This document shows positions 1 through 12,600 of a DNA stretch of 64,000 nucleotides, one piece after another (within the stretch, counting starts at the first letter, position 1; each line of letters starts with the position of its first letter). The position numbers and the translations under genes are program-made. This DNA is from Limnanthes douglasii subsp. nivea (taxonomy: Eukaryota > Streptophyta > Magnoliopsida > Brassicales > Limnanthaceae): contig JAUPFV010000002.1 in the NCBI GenBank assembly GCA_036936605.1, positions 333,473,215-333,537,214 of the forward strand, read 5' to 3'. The notes under the pieces are model-generated. The model was not told the DNA's origin. It did not search any database and was given only the letters and a program-made list of their open reading frames with translations.

Positions 1-2909
1 ATGTGGTCGAAGATGTTGAATAATTTTGTTCAACACATCTGAAATATGAAAGACTATTTAAAAATTGGCCATAAAAGAGTCCAACAAAATTTAAACAAAG
101 GGGAATATGATAATTAGAATCTGATCGGACTACAACCGAACTCCGATACACAAAAAATTCCTTGGTTGTTCAAGGACTTTAATGTTTTACAGCATAGACA
201 TTAGACAAACATTGCAACAAAATTCTTTGGCCATCAGAGGACTTTAGTCTTTCAAAACAAAAAGTGCACAATATAACTTTAGGGCTTGTTCCCTTCAAAT
301 TTTTATTCACCACCATATTTTTGGGACTTTTGAGTTCAACACTTGAACTCTCACCCACTTCATAATCATTATCAGAGTCTATTCCACTGGAGTAGTTATG
401 CTTATCCCCGTCAGCCATCGTATGGAAAAGAAGATCTTCAAAGTTCATATATTTCGACAGAGGACCAAGGGTCCTCTTAGGAAAGGTCTCATGGAACAGT
501 ATGACAATATCGGACTTGTTCCATCATCCATCTTCTCCAGAGAATCCACTATTCCATTAGCATACTTCTCTATCCCTGCAACTATGGCTTGCAATTGTTG
601 GCGTTCCAGGGCATATTTCTTTTTGGTCGTCTCCTAGACATGTTTTCTCAAACTTAGCTTTGTCATCGGATAAAGTATGGATAGTACTGTCCTTAGTTTG
701 CAATTGCTCTTTAAAAACTGTAATATTATTTGAAGAAAAAGTCTCCAGGTCAGAGTATTTGGTTTAAAGCTTTTTGTTGGCCGTTTCTGACTTTAGCAGT
801 TTGACAGCTAAATCCTCTTTTTCCTTCTTCAATAATTCTATGCTCTGCTAAGCGCTGAGAAGATTGGTTGACAAGTTTTGCTTCTCTGTAGTCAGGGTGT
901 TGACGGTAACAGTTTGATCCCTTACTTGTCTCTAAAGATCGAGCACTGGTTGAAGATAACCCAAGAGGGCATGACTCAAGGTATCTTGTTCACTAGATAT
1001 TGGTATTTTGAAAGGCGTCAAGATCTAACTCTTCGTTACCATCACCAGTAACTTGTTCAGAATGGAGATTGGTTGGAATTTCCTCATGCAAGGTAGGATC
1101 CGTACGAGCTGGAGGAGGGACTTCAGGTGGACGAAGGATTATCTCTGCTCACAGAGTAACTTTCTTCTTTTTAGTAGCTTTCTCATTAGTATTGGCTTTA
1201 TGCTTCTTGTCATTCTTCGGAATATTCGATGGGTTGTCTGACCCACCAGCCTCCTTCACAGTGACTTCTACTGCTTCCAGTAAAGCCACGTTAATACCTC
1301 ATTGGTTCTCCGAAATGGTCCATTCAGTAGTTGTTTGAGGTGAGTCTGTTGTGGCCTTCTTCTTTTTCTTGATTTTTTTTATCTTGTTCAAATGACTGCG
1401 GGCTTTGGCCTAGGAAGGTAGGTAAAGTTTGGCATCTTTAGCCTCTGTCCTACTTATAATGACATCTGCAGGGAGAGGGGTGGTTAGCTCTTCCCATGAG
1501 AGGTCTCTTCTCCTTGTGGTGTTCCACAGATGAGACCTCACCGATGTGAAGCAGTTGTGAAAAGCATTGCCCCACTTTTCTAAGGCCCAAGCGTTCAGCT
1601 TGGCACAAGTATCTTAACCTGCTTCCATATAATTTGAAAACTCCTTCAGAAACACTGAAAAGAAGTATGAGTCAGTTCAGATTAAAAACTTAACGCTTAA
1701 AAGATAAAAGAAGAAATAAGAGAAACTCAACAATACTCTTCCAGCGACTGGTCAATTGGCTTGGGTTTGAGTCAGACTTGATCTTTTTTCCATTCTCCCA
1801 AGCCCCACTAATGAATAAGAACTACGTCCTCCACGGCTTTTCAGACTCCATGTTGTAGTGGTAGAAGGGGATGTGATTATTTTTACACAAGTTTGCCACA
1901 ACGGAAAACTGTTCCATTGGTAGTGGAATCTTAGACATCATGAAGGCCATGATACATGCCAGTAGAGTATACCGCGCATTGGGGCTCAGTTGGCTGCGGC
2001 ATATCTTGGTCAGATGTAAGTATCTGACTATCTCCGGATCCAAAGCAAACCGGAGTTCCCAATTCAGTAATTTTGTATAAACGACCATTTTATTGAGCTT
2101 CCAGTCCATCGGGGTTTCTGGAGTGATCATCATTCTTACTTTTACAGATTTTGGAATTTCCCACTTAGTGTGAATCTGAACCAGCTCAGCAGTGTAGGTG
2201 TATACGTAGGCTATGTTTTGAAAGGACAACAAATAATTCACGTTGACCTTCTTAAAGCATGGCCCTATTCTACCTTGCAGACTTCCCGAAGCGCATCTGG
2301 ATGAGTCATACCCAACTTGGTCTTGCCCTTCCGATCTGCAGTTGTATCTTCTGTTTGACCAGACGCCTCAAAAGGGGCTTCATCTAGACTGTCCTCCATA
2401 TTTTCTTCCATTACTATGGAAGGCTGTTCGGATGGCTGTATAGATGGCTGTTCGGATGGTTGTACAAATGGCAGTTCGGATAGTCTGGTTTCTGCTAGGG
2501 GCTGTTGCCCAGATTGTTTAGCCTTTGATACATGTTTTATTTCCTCTAAACTGGAGGGCTTTGAAGATGTAGGGGTGGATTTTGACTTGGATTGACACGT
2601 GACTCAGCGTGAGGTTAATTTGTCTGAATATTTCTCTACATCTGACCCCATTACAATGAAAGACTCCTGGACAGAGGACCCTGATGGAAGAGGTGAAAGG
2701 TTTGCTACAAATGACAATTTCCTAACCTTAGAAGTTTTTGAAGATGATGAGCCATGGTCTGTATTCAATTATGGTTGATTATTTCCTTCACCAGGTGAAA
2801 CAGGAAGGCCAACAGCAACGCGTTCGTCTCTTACAACTTTTTGTGCTTTCTCTAACTAAGACAAGTTCAACCAACCTCCTTTTACTAAGGATTTTCTGGC
2901 TGTGAACAT
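1..2909 (-). pseudogene. Antisense ORF (aORF) of Ty3/gypsy copy A, Transposase_28-like, degenerate
   Basis: On the minus strand this reads as the same gene found on the plus strand at 25548-28425 in element G. The start ATG is at 2909-2907 (protein begins MFTA, then LVKGGWLNLS, as in G). A Ser/Pro-rich segment with repeated SEQPS units follows at about 2480-2400. The conserved domain lies at 1822-2241 (LRFALDPEIVRYLHL, then CRSQLSPNARYTLLACIM), which resembles the Pfam family named 'putative gypsy type transposon'. The C-terminal coiled-coil region and the acidic tail (SSGIDSDNDYEVGESSS) are at 179-950. A probable intron lies at 1655-1726. Several stops and frameshifts break the frame. Its position just inside a plus-oriented 3' LTR makes it antisense to the missing gag-pol of copy A, which would lie left of the window. 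Its function is unknown. Confidence 0.75.
1655..1726 (-). other. Probable intron of the copy A antisense ORF
   Basis: On the minus strand the reading frame is interrupted by about 72 nt that begin GTTTCTC, are T-rich and end TTCTTTTCAG. The protein similarity to element G resumes directly afterwards (FLKEFSNYMEAG here, LPKEFSDYLEAG in G). Element G has an equivalent 67-71 nt insertion at the same codon. The lengths are typical of short plant introns. The exact donor is inferred from the frame. Confidence 0.6.
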
Positions 2910-3355
2910 ATATGATTCAAGCACGAATTTGAAGATGAAGTAAGCTTTCTCTCACTAGGAATATTTATGATTTTTGAAGACAATAAAACAGTAAGAAGAT
3001 TTATATTTAATAGTGAAAAATGAAAGTTACCGAGGAGAAGGTAAATAGATTTAGGCAATCATTAAAATCTGTAAGGTGTGGGAGTTAAAGCCTAGGTAAA
3101 TTTCTGGCCTAGCGGGTACGAGAATCTAGGAGAAAAACGGATGAGAGGTCAAACCAAAGCCTGACACGTGTCCCACGATTGAAGAAAAACTCATAGAATT
3201 CTGAACTCAGAAAATAGTTTCACCTAAATTCGAACAAGATCACTCTTGAAGGAAAAATTCTACAGTTCGAAGAAAACAACAGACCAGAGTATATTAGTAT
3301 TGATTTTTGAGAGTTAGCTCTTCCAAAGATCCTTTGCAAGACCTAAATGGGGTAC
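2910..3355 (-). promoter_or_regulatory. Promoter region of the copy A antisense ORF (G-box and TATA)
   Basis: Read on the minus strand, a perfect palindromic G-box GACACGTGTC lies at 3163-3172. An AT-rich TATA-like stretch (TTAAATATAA) lies at about 3001-3011, and the aORF ATG follows about 95 nt downstream. Element C has the same order of G-box, TATA and ATG, and G has a damaged version. The end next to the LTR (about 3340-3355, CTAAATGGGGTAC) is the likely polypurine tract of the sense element. Confidence 0.55.
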
Positions 3356-3718
3356 TGATATGTTCGGATATTTGAGCTCCTATGGCTTGACTTAATCCGA
3401 TGGGAAATTCAGACCATGACCACTAAAATAAAACTCCAAACATGACAAATGTAAGAAATGTTGACTAAACTAGTTGCTCGTCATTTCAAACCAGATTACT
3501 AATGGGTCCTTAAACTTGACCCGACTTCATGATCCGACCCAATAACCCCATGGGTCAGTAATTAAGTATAAATACCCCAACCACTTTCATTAATAAGGGT
3601 AATCCGAATTTATTACTAGCACACAACTTAATTATCTCATTACTCACTACTCTAAACATTATATTCCACAAATCATGCAAAACAAAATTACCCTCAGACA
3701 TAAATTAACCAAACCACC
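3356..3718 (+). repeat. 3' LTR of Ty3/gypsy copy A
   Basis: About 363 bp beginning TGATATGTTCGG. It aligns over its whole length with the 5' LTR of element B (46088-46457) and, inverted, with both LTRs of element G. Shared blocks include ACTAATGGGTCCTTAAACTT and AAGTATAAATACCCCAACC, the latter containing the likely LTR TATA box. The 3' edge is degraded (ACCACCTT where the family ends ACCACATCA). Confidence 0.85.
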
Positions 3719-5181
3719 TTCTATACTAGATAAGCCTTGACCTTAATTGTCCAGAGGTTGAACTCATTAGATCCGTCGAATATTTCTAGGCTAAGCTTCA
3801 TGAAACTCATCTTTCATGCCTTTCTCATTTCCAGGCGAGATCTTCTTCTCCAACCTATAGATCAGCAATAGATCTACTCCTTCTACTATTTCTCCACGCT
3901 CACCGCACCACTTGTTAGGAAAAATAATAGAATAAAAAATAATAAACCAAGCTCACAAGACGAAATTTTATGTGGTTCCGATCGTGAAGAAATTCTACAT
4001 CCACAGGCAACATACACTTTTTTTATTAGGAGGTCATAAAAAAACTCTCAAACACAAATGAATCAATCACTCGTGATTCACAAAACCCACTATTCACTTA
4101 TCTCTCAAAAAAAACTTAGAACTATTTTTCTCTCTTAGAATATGTGCCGCTCACAATTTTTTCCCCACACCTTACATAAAATATATCTTCTTCTATATTT
4201 ATAGGATAGATGTATTAGTCTATTAATTATTATTTTTTAAGTTATATAAAAAATTAAATTAATAAATTATCTAATTAATATAAAAATAACAAATTAATAA
4301 AAAATCTATTTAATATAAAAAACCAAATTAATAAAAAATATAATTAATATGATTCCAATTTAAATAGAATTACGCTACAAATTACTTCTAACTTACTCTT
4401 GCCATAACCATATATCATGGTTTTATTCAAGACACTCATATCTATCTTTAGAACATCCCATGTGTTTGTATATATATTTTTTTAATTTTAGTTTAATAAT
4501 TTTTTTTTCAAGAGAATCAAAGGCATCACTATCATACATATTTTTATTTAATATTGAATTATTATAACTTCGTTATAGTAATGTTTTTAAGAACTTGTCT
4601 AGATAAAACCATTCGATCATGGCATATATGACGTGTTTGCTTTGTGTAAGAAATGCTCAAGGTAGAAGACAACATGATACCAACAAAACCCATCAGCTTT
4701 ATTATTATTTTAGTGTCTAAAATGACATGTCTGGCTGTCTATCATGTGCTAATTTATTTTTCTATATTTTAATGTTATGTTTATTTCCTTTTATTTATGT
4801 ACTTTTTTCTTAAATAGAAAACATTAGACAAGTAAAAATAGTCGTTCTTAAATGCTTACGGGACATGAGGTTAAGAGCCTAACACGAAATATATCATGAT
4901 TTAGGGATGGTCATCTAGAACAAGTTTAAGTTACCATAAAAATAATAGCGACTAATTAGTAACCATCAATCTAATCATCAAATCTAAAAGTACAGGCCCA
5001 TAGCGGTTTAATTCTTTTCGAAAGAATATATAAAAAAGCAAAATATTAAGTTAAAAAGGAACGATGAATTGGAGGTGGTGTTTGAATTTTATTTGACCGA
5101 TCAAGATATTTTAGTTTCAAACAATTTGTACAGCAAATTCAAATTCATAAGCATACGAAGTATTGGAATAGTTAGTTATAT
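3719..5181. other. AT-rich DNA with a possible copia LTR remnant
   Basis: No gene is seen. Read on the minus strand, about 4400-3914 resembles a copia LTR: AT-rich, with a 'TGTGGTTCCGATCG' type segment, ending CCTAACA near 3914. It is followed by GTGGTGCGGTGAGCG, which could be the start of an internal region. No second copy was found in the window, so this is a guess. The rest (4400-5181) is AT-rich with no recognisable motif. Confidence 0.3.
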
Positions 5182-5500
5182 TTCGACCAACAAAATCAGT
5201 CAGTAAACAAAACCGGTTAGCTAGTTACAATTTAAAAATAAATAAATTTTTATATTGAATTAAAAAAAATATTTGAATTTGAAATTTGAATAAAACGGTC
5301 AAATTTTTAAATTCGAAAACGGAATTTTATTTTGAATTTGAAAACGTCTATTGACCTTGATAAGGGGCTCTGCCTTTTGACCCCGCTAATCATGATACAT
5401 AACCTAACAAGCATGAACTTCGCACTCTATAACTTGTTCGATAATGTATCATCATTACATTGGTCGACTAGTCGATCCAATTACACTGAAATATCTAACA
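5182..5500 (-). repeat. 3' LTR of copia element Ca, truncated
   Basis: On the minus strand the LTR begins TGTTAGATATTTCAG (5500 downward) and aligns with 10594-10265: CGACTAGTCGACC-type block, the GGGGCTC hairpin-like segment, and AACGTTTTCAAATTC. Similarity stops near 5182, while the other LTR continues to about 10091. This copy therefore lacks about 170 bp at its 3' end. A purine-rich tract (AATGGAGGGAAGAT on the minus strand) lies just upstream at about 5501-5515, as expected for the polypurine tract. Confidence 0.8.
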
Positions 5501-6800
5501 ATCTTCCCTCCATTTTAGTGTAATTCATGATCAACTAAACACAATCACAAGAAATAACAAATTTATGCATAAATGAAATATCATAACGATTGAATTTCAC
5601 ATTAGTATACTACACATTCAAAATATTCGAATATCAAGGTATCACTAAGGATTGAACATTTACTATCCATAATGAATACATGAAGATAATATACACATAA
5701 ACTTACATTCTCACATGTTCTTACTTGGCACTATCTTTTATTAGCCTCGTGTCCTTATCCTTCTCAAGCATATCAAATCCAAGTCTTAGCTTCGTGAAAC
5801 GACTAAACTTCATGCTCAAATAGGTAGCTCTTTTCTTCTTGCACTTGCATATGCAATTTTTCAAAAGAACTATTAAGAAGATAATTCTCAACCTCCACAA
5901 CTTCCAGGTCTGGACACATACCTCAGGATGATACTACACATGTGTTACAATCTGTAGATGTTAAGCTTTCCACATTGAATTCAGCACCTAATGTCATATT
6001 AGATGAGAATTAGTATCTCAACATGAGAGATTTCAGATGGAATTTAATCCCATCTCAATAGCCGATTTGTGCACAAGATATCTATTTAACCATTTGGTTA
6101 AATGATAGGCTAAATTATATCGAGTTCTCACAAACTCTACTGAAATAATATTATGTGTGATGCGCTCACGAATCATACTGTGTCTAACACCTAACTCCCT
6201 AGACCTGCCTTTGTAAACTTGTCTATAGACGTTGGCCAAGGCAGCTTTACTATCACATCTGATAAATATAGGTGATATCGGTTTGGGTCAAAACGTAATT
6301 TCATACATTAAATTTCTTAGTCATTCCGCTTCTTTACTTGCTGTTACTAATGCTACAAAATCTGATTTCATTGTTGAATCAGTAATACAAGTTTGTTTCT
6401 TCGATACCCAAAAGATTGCACCTCCCCTAAGTAGAAATACCCATCGACTTGTGGAAGAGTGGGCTTCTATATTGGAAATGTAACTTGCATATGAATATCC
6501 CTCAAGTATAGAAGGAAATCTAGTATATGTCAAACCATAATTCATGGTTCCTTTCAAATACTTAAATACTCGATTTAAAGTTTGCCAATGATGTAAACTG
6601 CGATTGCTAGTATACCTACTAAGATTTCCAACAACAAAGGAAATATCCGGCATAGTGCTTTTCATGACATACATAAGACACCCGATGGCTCTTGAGTATT
6701 CAATTTGAGATACAACAGTACCTTTGTTAGGTAAAAGCTTAAGACTAGGATCTATAGATGTGTTTACCGGAGAACAATCGTTAAAATTAAACTTTTTCAA
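5501..6800 (-). pseudogene. Copia Ca: end of reverse transcriptase and RNase H
   Basis: The minus-strand frame at 6321-6800 reads the RT tail and connection: SRAIGCLMYVMKSTMPDISF, then LSRYTSNRSLHHWQTLNRVFKYLKGT, then RNase H start (FVALVTASKEAE). The frame at 6033-6239 gives the RNase H end: GRSRELGVRHSMIRERI, ISVEFVRTRYNLAYHLTK. This is the usual C-terminus of a plant Ty1/copia polyprotein. Frame breaks separate the pieces, and 5501-6030 is the 3' untranslated stretch. Confidence 0.85.
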
Positions 6801-6807
6801 TATCTTC

Positions 6808-7780
6808 TCAATATAGTGAGATTAAGAAATCGAGATACCATTGTTCTTTCACTTGATTCTTACCAAAAATCATTTCAGCTTCCTCCAAATCCTTCATCTC
6901 AAAATTAGATGATAAGAATTTTTTTGTTTCATCAACCTGATTTTGGTTAGTACCAAAAATCAACATATCATCAACATATAAACAAATCATAACTCCTTTA
7001 CCAGAATGATCAAATTTGCTATATACGCACTTGTCCGCTTGATTAAGAATAAAGCTATTAGACAATATTACATTATCAAAACTTTTAAGCCAATCTTTTG
7101 GTGTTTGTTTCAACCCATACAAAGATTCGTTCAACTTATTTACCTTGTTTTCACAACCAAGCATGACAAAACCTTTCGGTTGTTTCATATAAATTTCCTC
7201 ATCCAAATCACCATTCAAAATTACAGTTTTCACATCTATTTGATGAATCACAAGATTGTGTACGGATGCAAGTGCAATTAACAATCTAATATTGAAGATC
7301 CTTGCAGTTGGAGCATAAATATCAAAGAAGTAAATTCCTTCTATTTGTACAAAACCTTGGATAACCAATCTAGCCTTATATATTTCAATAGTACCATCTA
7401 CTTTCATTTTTCGTTTAAAGATCCATCTATTTCCCAATGGTTTACAACCAGGAGGTAAATCAGCCAACTCCCATGTATTATTATGCATGATAGACTCTAC
7501 CTCATCTTTGGATTGCTTCTTTCCAGAATGCAGCATCCCTTGATGCCATAACATCATTAAAATTCTTTGGATCATATTCAATAACAAATAAATATTGATA
7601 TTGATAGTCTATCTTATCTCTTGACTCTTCAACTAAATAAAGTTGAAAATCAGATCTGAACGACTTAACTTTTCTAGCTCTAGTACTTCTCCTTGGTTCA
7701 GAAGGTTCAGGTACACAAATAGTACCACTTGATATATTTTCAGTTTGAGTTGAGTTCCTATTCAAAGAGTTTTGAATCAC
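6808..7780 (-). pseudogene. Copia Ca: reverse transcriptase
   Basis: The best preserved part of Ca (259 codons open at 6808-7587). It reads NTWELADLPPGCKPLGNRWIF, YKARLVIQGF, DVKTVILNGDLDEEIYMKQP, LYGLKQTPKDW and the catalytic YVDDMLIFG. These are the ordered RT blocks of Ty1/copia. Upstream at 7502-7780 is the basic linker before RT (PSEPRRSTRARK). The enzyme would copy element RNA into cDNA in virus-like particles. Frame breaks at both ends make it nonfunctional. Confidence 0.92.
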
Positions 7781-8109
7781 ATCTCTATGTCTAGGTAAAG
7801 AGGTAAATCGCTTTTCATCAATATTGCATCTCTTGACTTGATAATCGTGTTCATCGACACATAGTCATTAGATTCCAACATATAGAACCTATACGAAACG
7901 AAATTCTCAACATATCCAATGAAGATACAATCTATCTTTCACCTAAATTTTTCCTTTTAGGTTGAGTGCCTTACAACTGCTCTACAAACCCAGACTTTCA
8001 GATAATTTAGTGGTGGAGGCTTCTTAAACTAAAGCTGATACGGGGTTATCTTATTCCTTTTAGTAGGAATACAGTTCAATAAATAACAGGCTGTTAACAT
8101 AGCCTCACC

Positions 8110-8887
8110 CTAGAATCCTTCACTCAAACCCGAATAAGACATTATGGAATTAAACATTTCTTTCAAATTCCTATTCTTCCTCTCAGCTATACCATTTTGT
8201 TGTGGTGTATAAGGAGTCTTAGTTTCATGAATTATACCAGTAGATTGAAAATATATAGGATCACAATATTTACCTCCTCTATCCGTGCGTAGATTTTTAT
8301 TCAAATCATTATTATGTAAATCTACTTCTTCCTTATATATATTTTAAACTTATCAAGAGCTTCATTTTTAGCATGCAACAAATAAATGTAACAATATCTA
8401 GATGAATCATCAATAAAAGTGATAACATAACTTTTATTTCCTAAAGAAAGTGTAGCATGGAAATCACATAAATCACTATGTACTAGTTCCAATATTTTAG
8501 AAACTCGGTTAACATTATTGAAAGGTTTTCTAGTTATCTTAGTTAACATGCAAGTCTTACATTTTTTATTGTTTGCATCAACATGAGGAATAAGGCTCAT
8601 TTTTTACTTGTATTTTATTCTTCCACAATGCACACGTCCTAATCTAGCATCCCATAATTCTGTTTGTTCAAATTTCTACACATACTAGTAGAAGTCATGC
8701 AAACAGGATCATTTTGGAACGAAACATTAATATTCAACATATACATACAATTACACAAATATTTGAAACCTATAAATAAACCATGTTTTGACAATACATA
8801 TTTTCCACTTTCGTACACTTGTTTGAAACCGCAATTGTTTAAAACAACACCAGACAAAAGGTTCTTTCGAATCCTAGGAACATACAA
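8110..8887 (-). pseudogene. Copia Ca: GAG-pre-integrase and integrase
   Basis: Three broken minus-strand frames in order: 8639-8887 (YVPRIRKNLLSGVVLNNCGF, the GAG-pre-integrase segment), 8322-8600 (CKTCMLTKITRKPF zinc-binding end, then LELVHSDLCDF and YVITFIDDSSRY), and 8110-8304 (LRTDRGGKY, then TPYTPQQNGIAERKNR). The D, D and E-region motifs of a copia integrase are recognisable. Stops between the frames and a weak segment from 7780 to 8110 show decay. Confidence 0.88.
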
Positions 8888-8908
8888 TACATTGTTTAGT
8901 AATATGTA

Positions 8909-10060
8909 TTATCCAGAAGTACATAATAATTTAACATTTCCTAGTCCTTTTATTGGTACGGTTGCAACATTTTCCATTTTAAGTGAAGATCCATCTTCAA
9001 TCGGTTGAAAATTACTGAACCGTCGAAGATCCTTACATACATGAATTGTTTCTCCCGAATCAATCCACCAAGAAACATCATCATCCTGCACATAAAATGC
9101 CCCAGATATTAAAGATATATAATTCCGACCAGAATCAAAATTCTAAAATAAAATCTGACCTTGTTGCTTTTCAGGAACCTTAGGTCCACTTGAACCAACA
9201 ATGTTCCCACTTGGACCAACATTGTTTTTTCCTTTTCCAACTCGACAATCCCTCCTAAAGAGACCAGGTTTGCCAAATTTCCAAAATTCCATTTTAGGCT
9301 TTTTGTTGTAAAAATTGTTGTTTTTGTTGTTGCCTTTAAACTTTCGTTTATTCCCTTTATATGTATTTGCATTATTAAGAATTCGCTCCTTTCAACCATA
9401 TTTATAGACAAGTTTCTCACTTGGTTTTTACCTTGAAGATTACTTATTTCATCTTGAGCCCTTAGAGACTCTTCAATCCTAAAATGACTACCAAGTTCGA
9501 CAAAAGTCATTTCTTCTTTGTTGTGTTTCAGAGTGTGTTTAAAATCCTTCAATGAAGGAAGCAATTTGTCAATAACAGAAGACACTGAAATATATTCGTC
9601 TATTTTCATATAGTGTTGAACGAATTGATCCAGAATTCTTAGTAGTTCATTATACTCGTCACAGAACTAGAGTAAACCATTTTGTAATTTATGAAATTAC
9701 TAACCAGGAACTTCATACTAGAAGCATCTTCTGCCATGTATTTCAATTCAATAACTCTTTTGCAAATTCTACATTTTAATACACATAAAAAAGTATCAGA
9801 CATACCGTTTAATATGTGTTCGCGACAAATGTAATCATCATTCCTCCACTTGTTGCACCTCCTTGTTTGTTCCATTGTTTCATTCTCAATGATCTTCGGG
9901 CATGGGGTACTCAAGACATAAACAACCTTGAGGGTAGTCAACAGAAAATGCATATTTTTATGCGAGCGTCTGAAATCATGCCCTTCAAACCTATCTAGTT
10001 TAGCGAACTTGCTTGTAATCTTCTTCGCTTATTTTCCTCTGTTCGTCATCTCTATCTTCA
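8909..10060 (-). pseudogene. Copia Ca: gag and protease start
   Basis: Minus-strand frames: about 10000-9639 (KFAKLDRFEGHDFRR, MHFLLTTLKVVYVLSTP, DDYICREHILNGMSD, YMAEDASSMKFLVSNF) and 9109-9609 (KMDEYISVSS-like segment, LPSLKDFKHTLKHNKEEMTF, LGSHFRIEESLRAQ) are plant copia gag. 8909-9091 (DDDVSWWIDSGETIHVCKDL) is the aspartic protease, with DSGETIH in place of the usual DSGAT-H pattern. The likely initiator lies near 10050 (ATGACGAACAGAGG). Internal stops and shifts break it. Confidence 0.85.
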
Positions 10061-10090
10061 CAAACAAGAAAAATTGAATTAATTTTTTTT

Positions 10091-10594
10091 TGTAGAGAAT
10101 ATAGTTTAGATTTCCAGATAAATCTCTGAAATCTTGTTTATCAATTTCAGAATAAATTTATTTTTGGGGTTCTCCAAAATATTCAATCAGATAAAATCAG
10201 AGAAAAATTCTATCGAATAGTGAGTATGGATAATATTGTGTCTAATATTATTTAAGAGAACCCTGAAAATCTTATATTTTGACCAACAAAACAGTTACTT
10301 AGTTAAACAAAACGAGTTAGTCAGTTATGGTCCAAAAATAAACGGTAATTTATTTTGAATGAAAGAAAACGTTTAAATTTTGATAAAACGGTCAAATTTT
10401 CAAATTCGAAAACGGGATTTTATTTTGAATTTGAAAACGTCTGTTGATCCCCCGCAAGGGGCTCCGCTCGTTGAACCCGCTAATCATGATACATAACTTA
10501 ACAAGCGTGCACTCCACACTCTACAACTTGTTCGATAGTGTATCATCATTACATTGGTCGACTAGTCGGTCTAATTACACTAAAATATCTAACA
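10091..10594 (-). repeat. 5' LTR of copia element Ca
   Basis: About 504 bp. On the minus strand it starts TGTTAGATATTTTAG (10594 downward) and probably ends TTCTCTACA near 10091. The first about 330 bp are shared with 5182-5500. No tRNA-Met type primer site is obvious just inside it, so the inner boundary is uncertain. The two LTRs have clearly diverged, in keeping with the broken pol. Confidence 0.75.
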
Positions 10595-11606
10595 TGTTAT
10601 ATGTATTTACTTCTATCTTTGTTGATAGTCCATAGACAGACGTCTTGGCTATTAATACATGAAGATGAGAGGGCTCAAATGAGCTTGATAAGCTTTCAAA
10701 AGCTCATAATATTTCAGATGAAACCAAATATTCCCTTTAAAGGCTACGACTAAAAGCTATTAATGATGTCAGAGATTTTAAAAGTTTTATTCAGTCTTGA
10801 ATCACATATTATACTAGTTCAATATTGGGAAACGATTGATGTGATCAAAATAATTGGACTAACCAAGAATAAGTTGATTTGTCATTTTCAACCGATATTT
10901 TAAACATACTAATGACAATAGATCAAGCCCTAAGAGTTTCCGCCAAGCCCAAAATAGAGAAGTACCCATATTCATATTGCAAAATTTAATATGTTTTCAA
11001 TTCTTTTTGTTTTGTTCCATCACACTAGATGTATATTTATTTTTGAGTAATAATAAACCAAAAATATTTGAGGACAACTATCTCATTCTAAAATTTATGA
11101 TCTTTTGCATTGTATACTTTCATGGTCATATAAGAGAAATCTACGGAGGAATTAGGCAAATGTTTTGAGGATTTTTTACTGGAAAGATAAAAATGAAGGA
11201 TCGGTATACTTGGCCTATAAAACGAACATATTTAACAAAATGTATCCTACAAGTATATGATAAATTGTTAGAGGTCTAAGCACCAATACGAGAAATAACT
11301 CCATCAATAGAAGGTTTACATTCACCAAAATAAAAAATATCCGTAATAAGAAAGATACCCAATATATTTAACTTGTAAAATGTCAACTTTGTAGCCGATA
11401 ATGGAAATCACGTATATCGTTAAGGGATCATTAATCCCAGAAAGGTAAATATGACTTTTACATGGACTGAACAAGAGGCATGATAGATTATAAACTTTGA
11501 GAAGCTATATTTAATCTAACTAAGAGAATAAATGTCACCTATACACAAAAACAAATAAATCATGTACAAAACAGAGGTTAATAATTTTAAGCTTATGGAA
11601 TTTCTA
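10595..11606. other. Non-coding spacer between two copia remnants
   Basis: AT-rich sequence with no convincing reading frame, LTR repeat or RNA motif. ORFs of 60-70 codons here match nothing I recognise. It may be decayed element DNA, but nothing seen supports a call. Confidence 0.4.
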
Positions 11607-12600
11607 TTAAAATTTGGACATGAATCTTTTCACCAAGCTCAAAGTATAAGCCAAATCAGGATTACTACAGACCATGTCATACATAATACTTCCCATAATA
11701 TTAGAATAAGGAACATATTCTACTTTCTGCATCTCCACTCCTTCAACATCAACCTTTAAATATGTTAGTTTGAAGTGTTGAACAATGGGATAAATGAATG
11801 GTTTCACCTTTGTCATACCAAAACTGTCAAACACCTTCCTCAAATAACGTTCATGTGATATAAACAAAGTTCTTCTTTGTCTATTCCTAGTTATCTGCAT
11901 CCCAAGAATCTTTTTGGCCCAATCTAGGTCCTTCATCTCAAACCTTCTCCTCAACATTAACTTTAATGACTTATTTTATGTCTTGTCTTTGCTAGAAATT
12001 AACATATCATCTACTTATAATAGGAGTTATATATTGGTAGAAACAAATGTTTTCATATACATACATCTGTGATAACTGCTTCTTCATAACCACTATTGAC
12101 CATGAAATCATCAAAACACTTACACCAATGCCTATGAGATTACTTCGGACTGTACATACTCTATTCGAGAGACATACCTGGTCACTCATTTCCTAGTTAC
12201 AAATCTTTCAGTATGTTTCATCTAGATAGTTTACTTAATGGTCCTGTGTAAAAAATCTGTTTTGATGTCCATCTGGGCCAACTCTATATCAAACTTGGCA
12301 GATATTACAAGTAGGATCCCGATTGAACTATGTTTCACTAAATGAGAGAAGATATTATTGTAATCCACACCTTTCCATTGAGTGAACCCTCTATAACCAG
12401 TCTGACTTTATACCAAGCCACTTTAACCCGAAAAAATTATTCATTATTCTTCCAAATATACTTAGTAACAACTCGTCCTAAACTTCCATGTTTTCTACCA
12501 GGTCCCATGTGTTATTATTTTGAAACTATTCCATTTCCTCATTCATACTAACAAGCCACTTGCATTTATCCTCAGTTTCTGTTGTCTGCCTAAAGTTCTT
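11607..12600 (-). pseudogene. Copia remnant I1: reverse transcriptase
   Basis: Reading the minus strand from about 12300: ELAQMDIKTDFLH (RT block), then VDDMLISSKDKT near 12000, then the open frame 11957-11607 with RRRFEMKDLDWAKKILGMQI and YSNIMGSIMYDMVCSNPDLA. These are ordered Ty1/copia RT blocks with many stops in between. It ends abruptly near 11607 within the RT-RNase H connection, so the RNase H and 3' LTR are missing. It belongs to the same family as I2 at 16.8-17.5 kb, which shares the YSNIxGxxMYxxVCSxPDLA stretch. Confidence 0.85.

Noticed and set aside
4200..4400. Possible tRNA or small RNA gene in the AT-rich stretch
   Set aside because: No cloverleaf, A/B box pair or conserved RNA motif could be found; only AT repeats are present.
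8664..9008. Plus-strand ORF of 114 codons
   Set aside because: It is the antisense of the copia Ca GAG-pre-integrase and protease frames and has no domain of its own.
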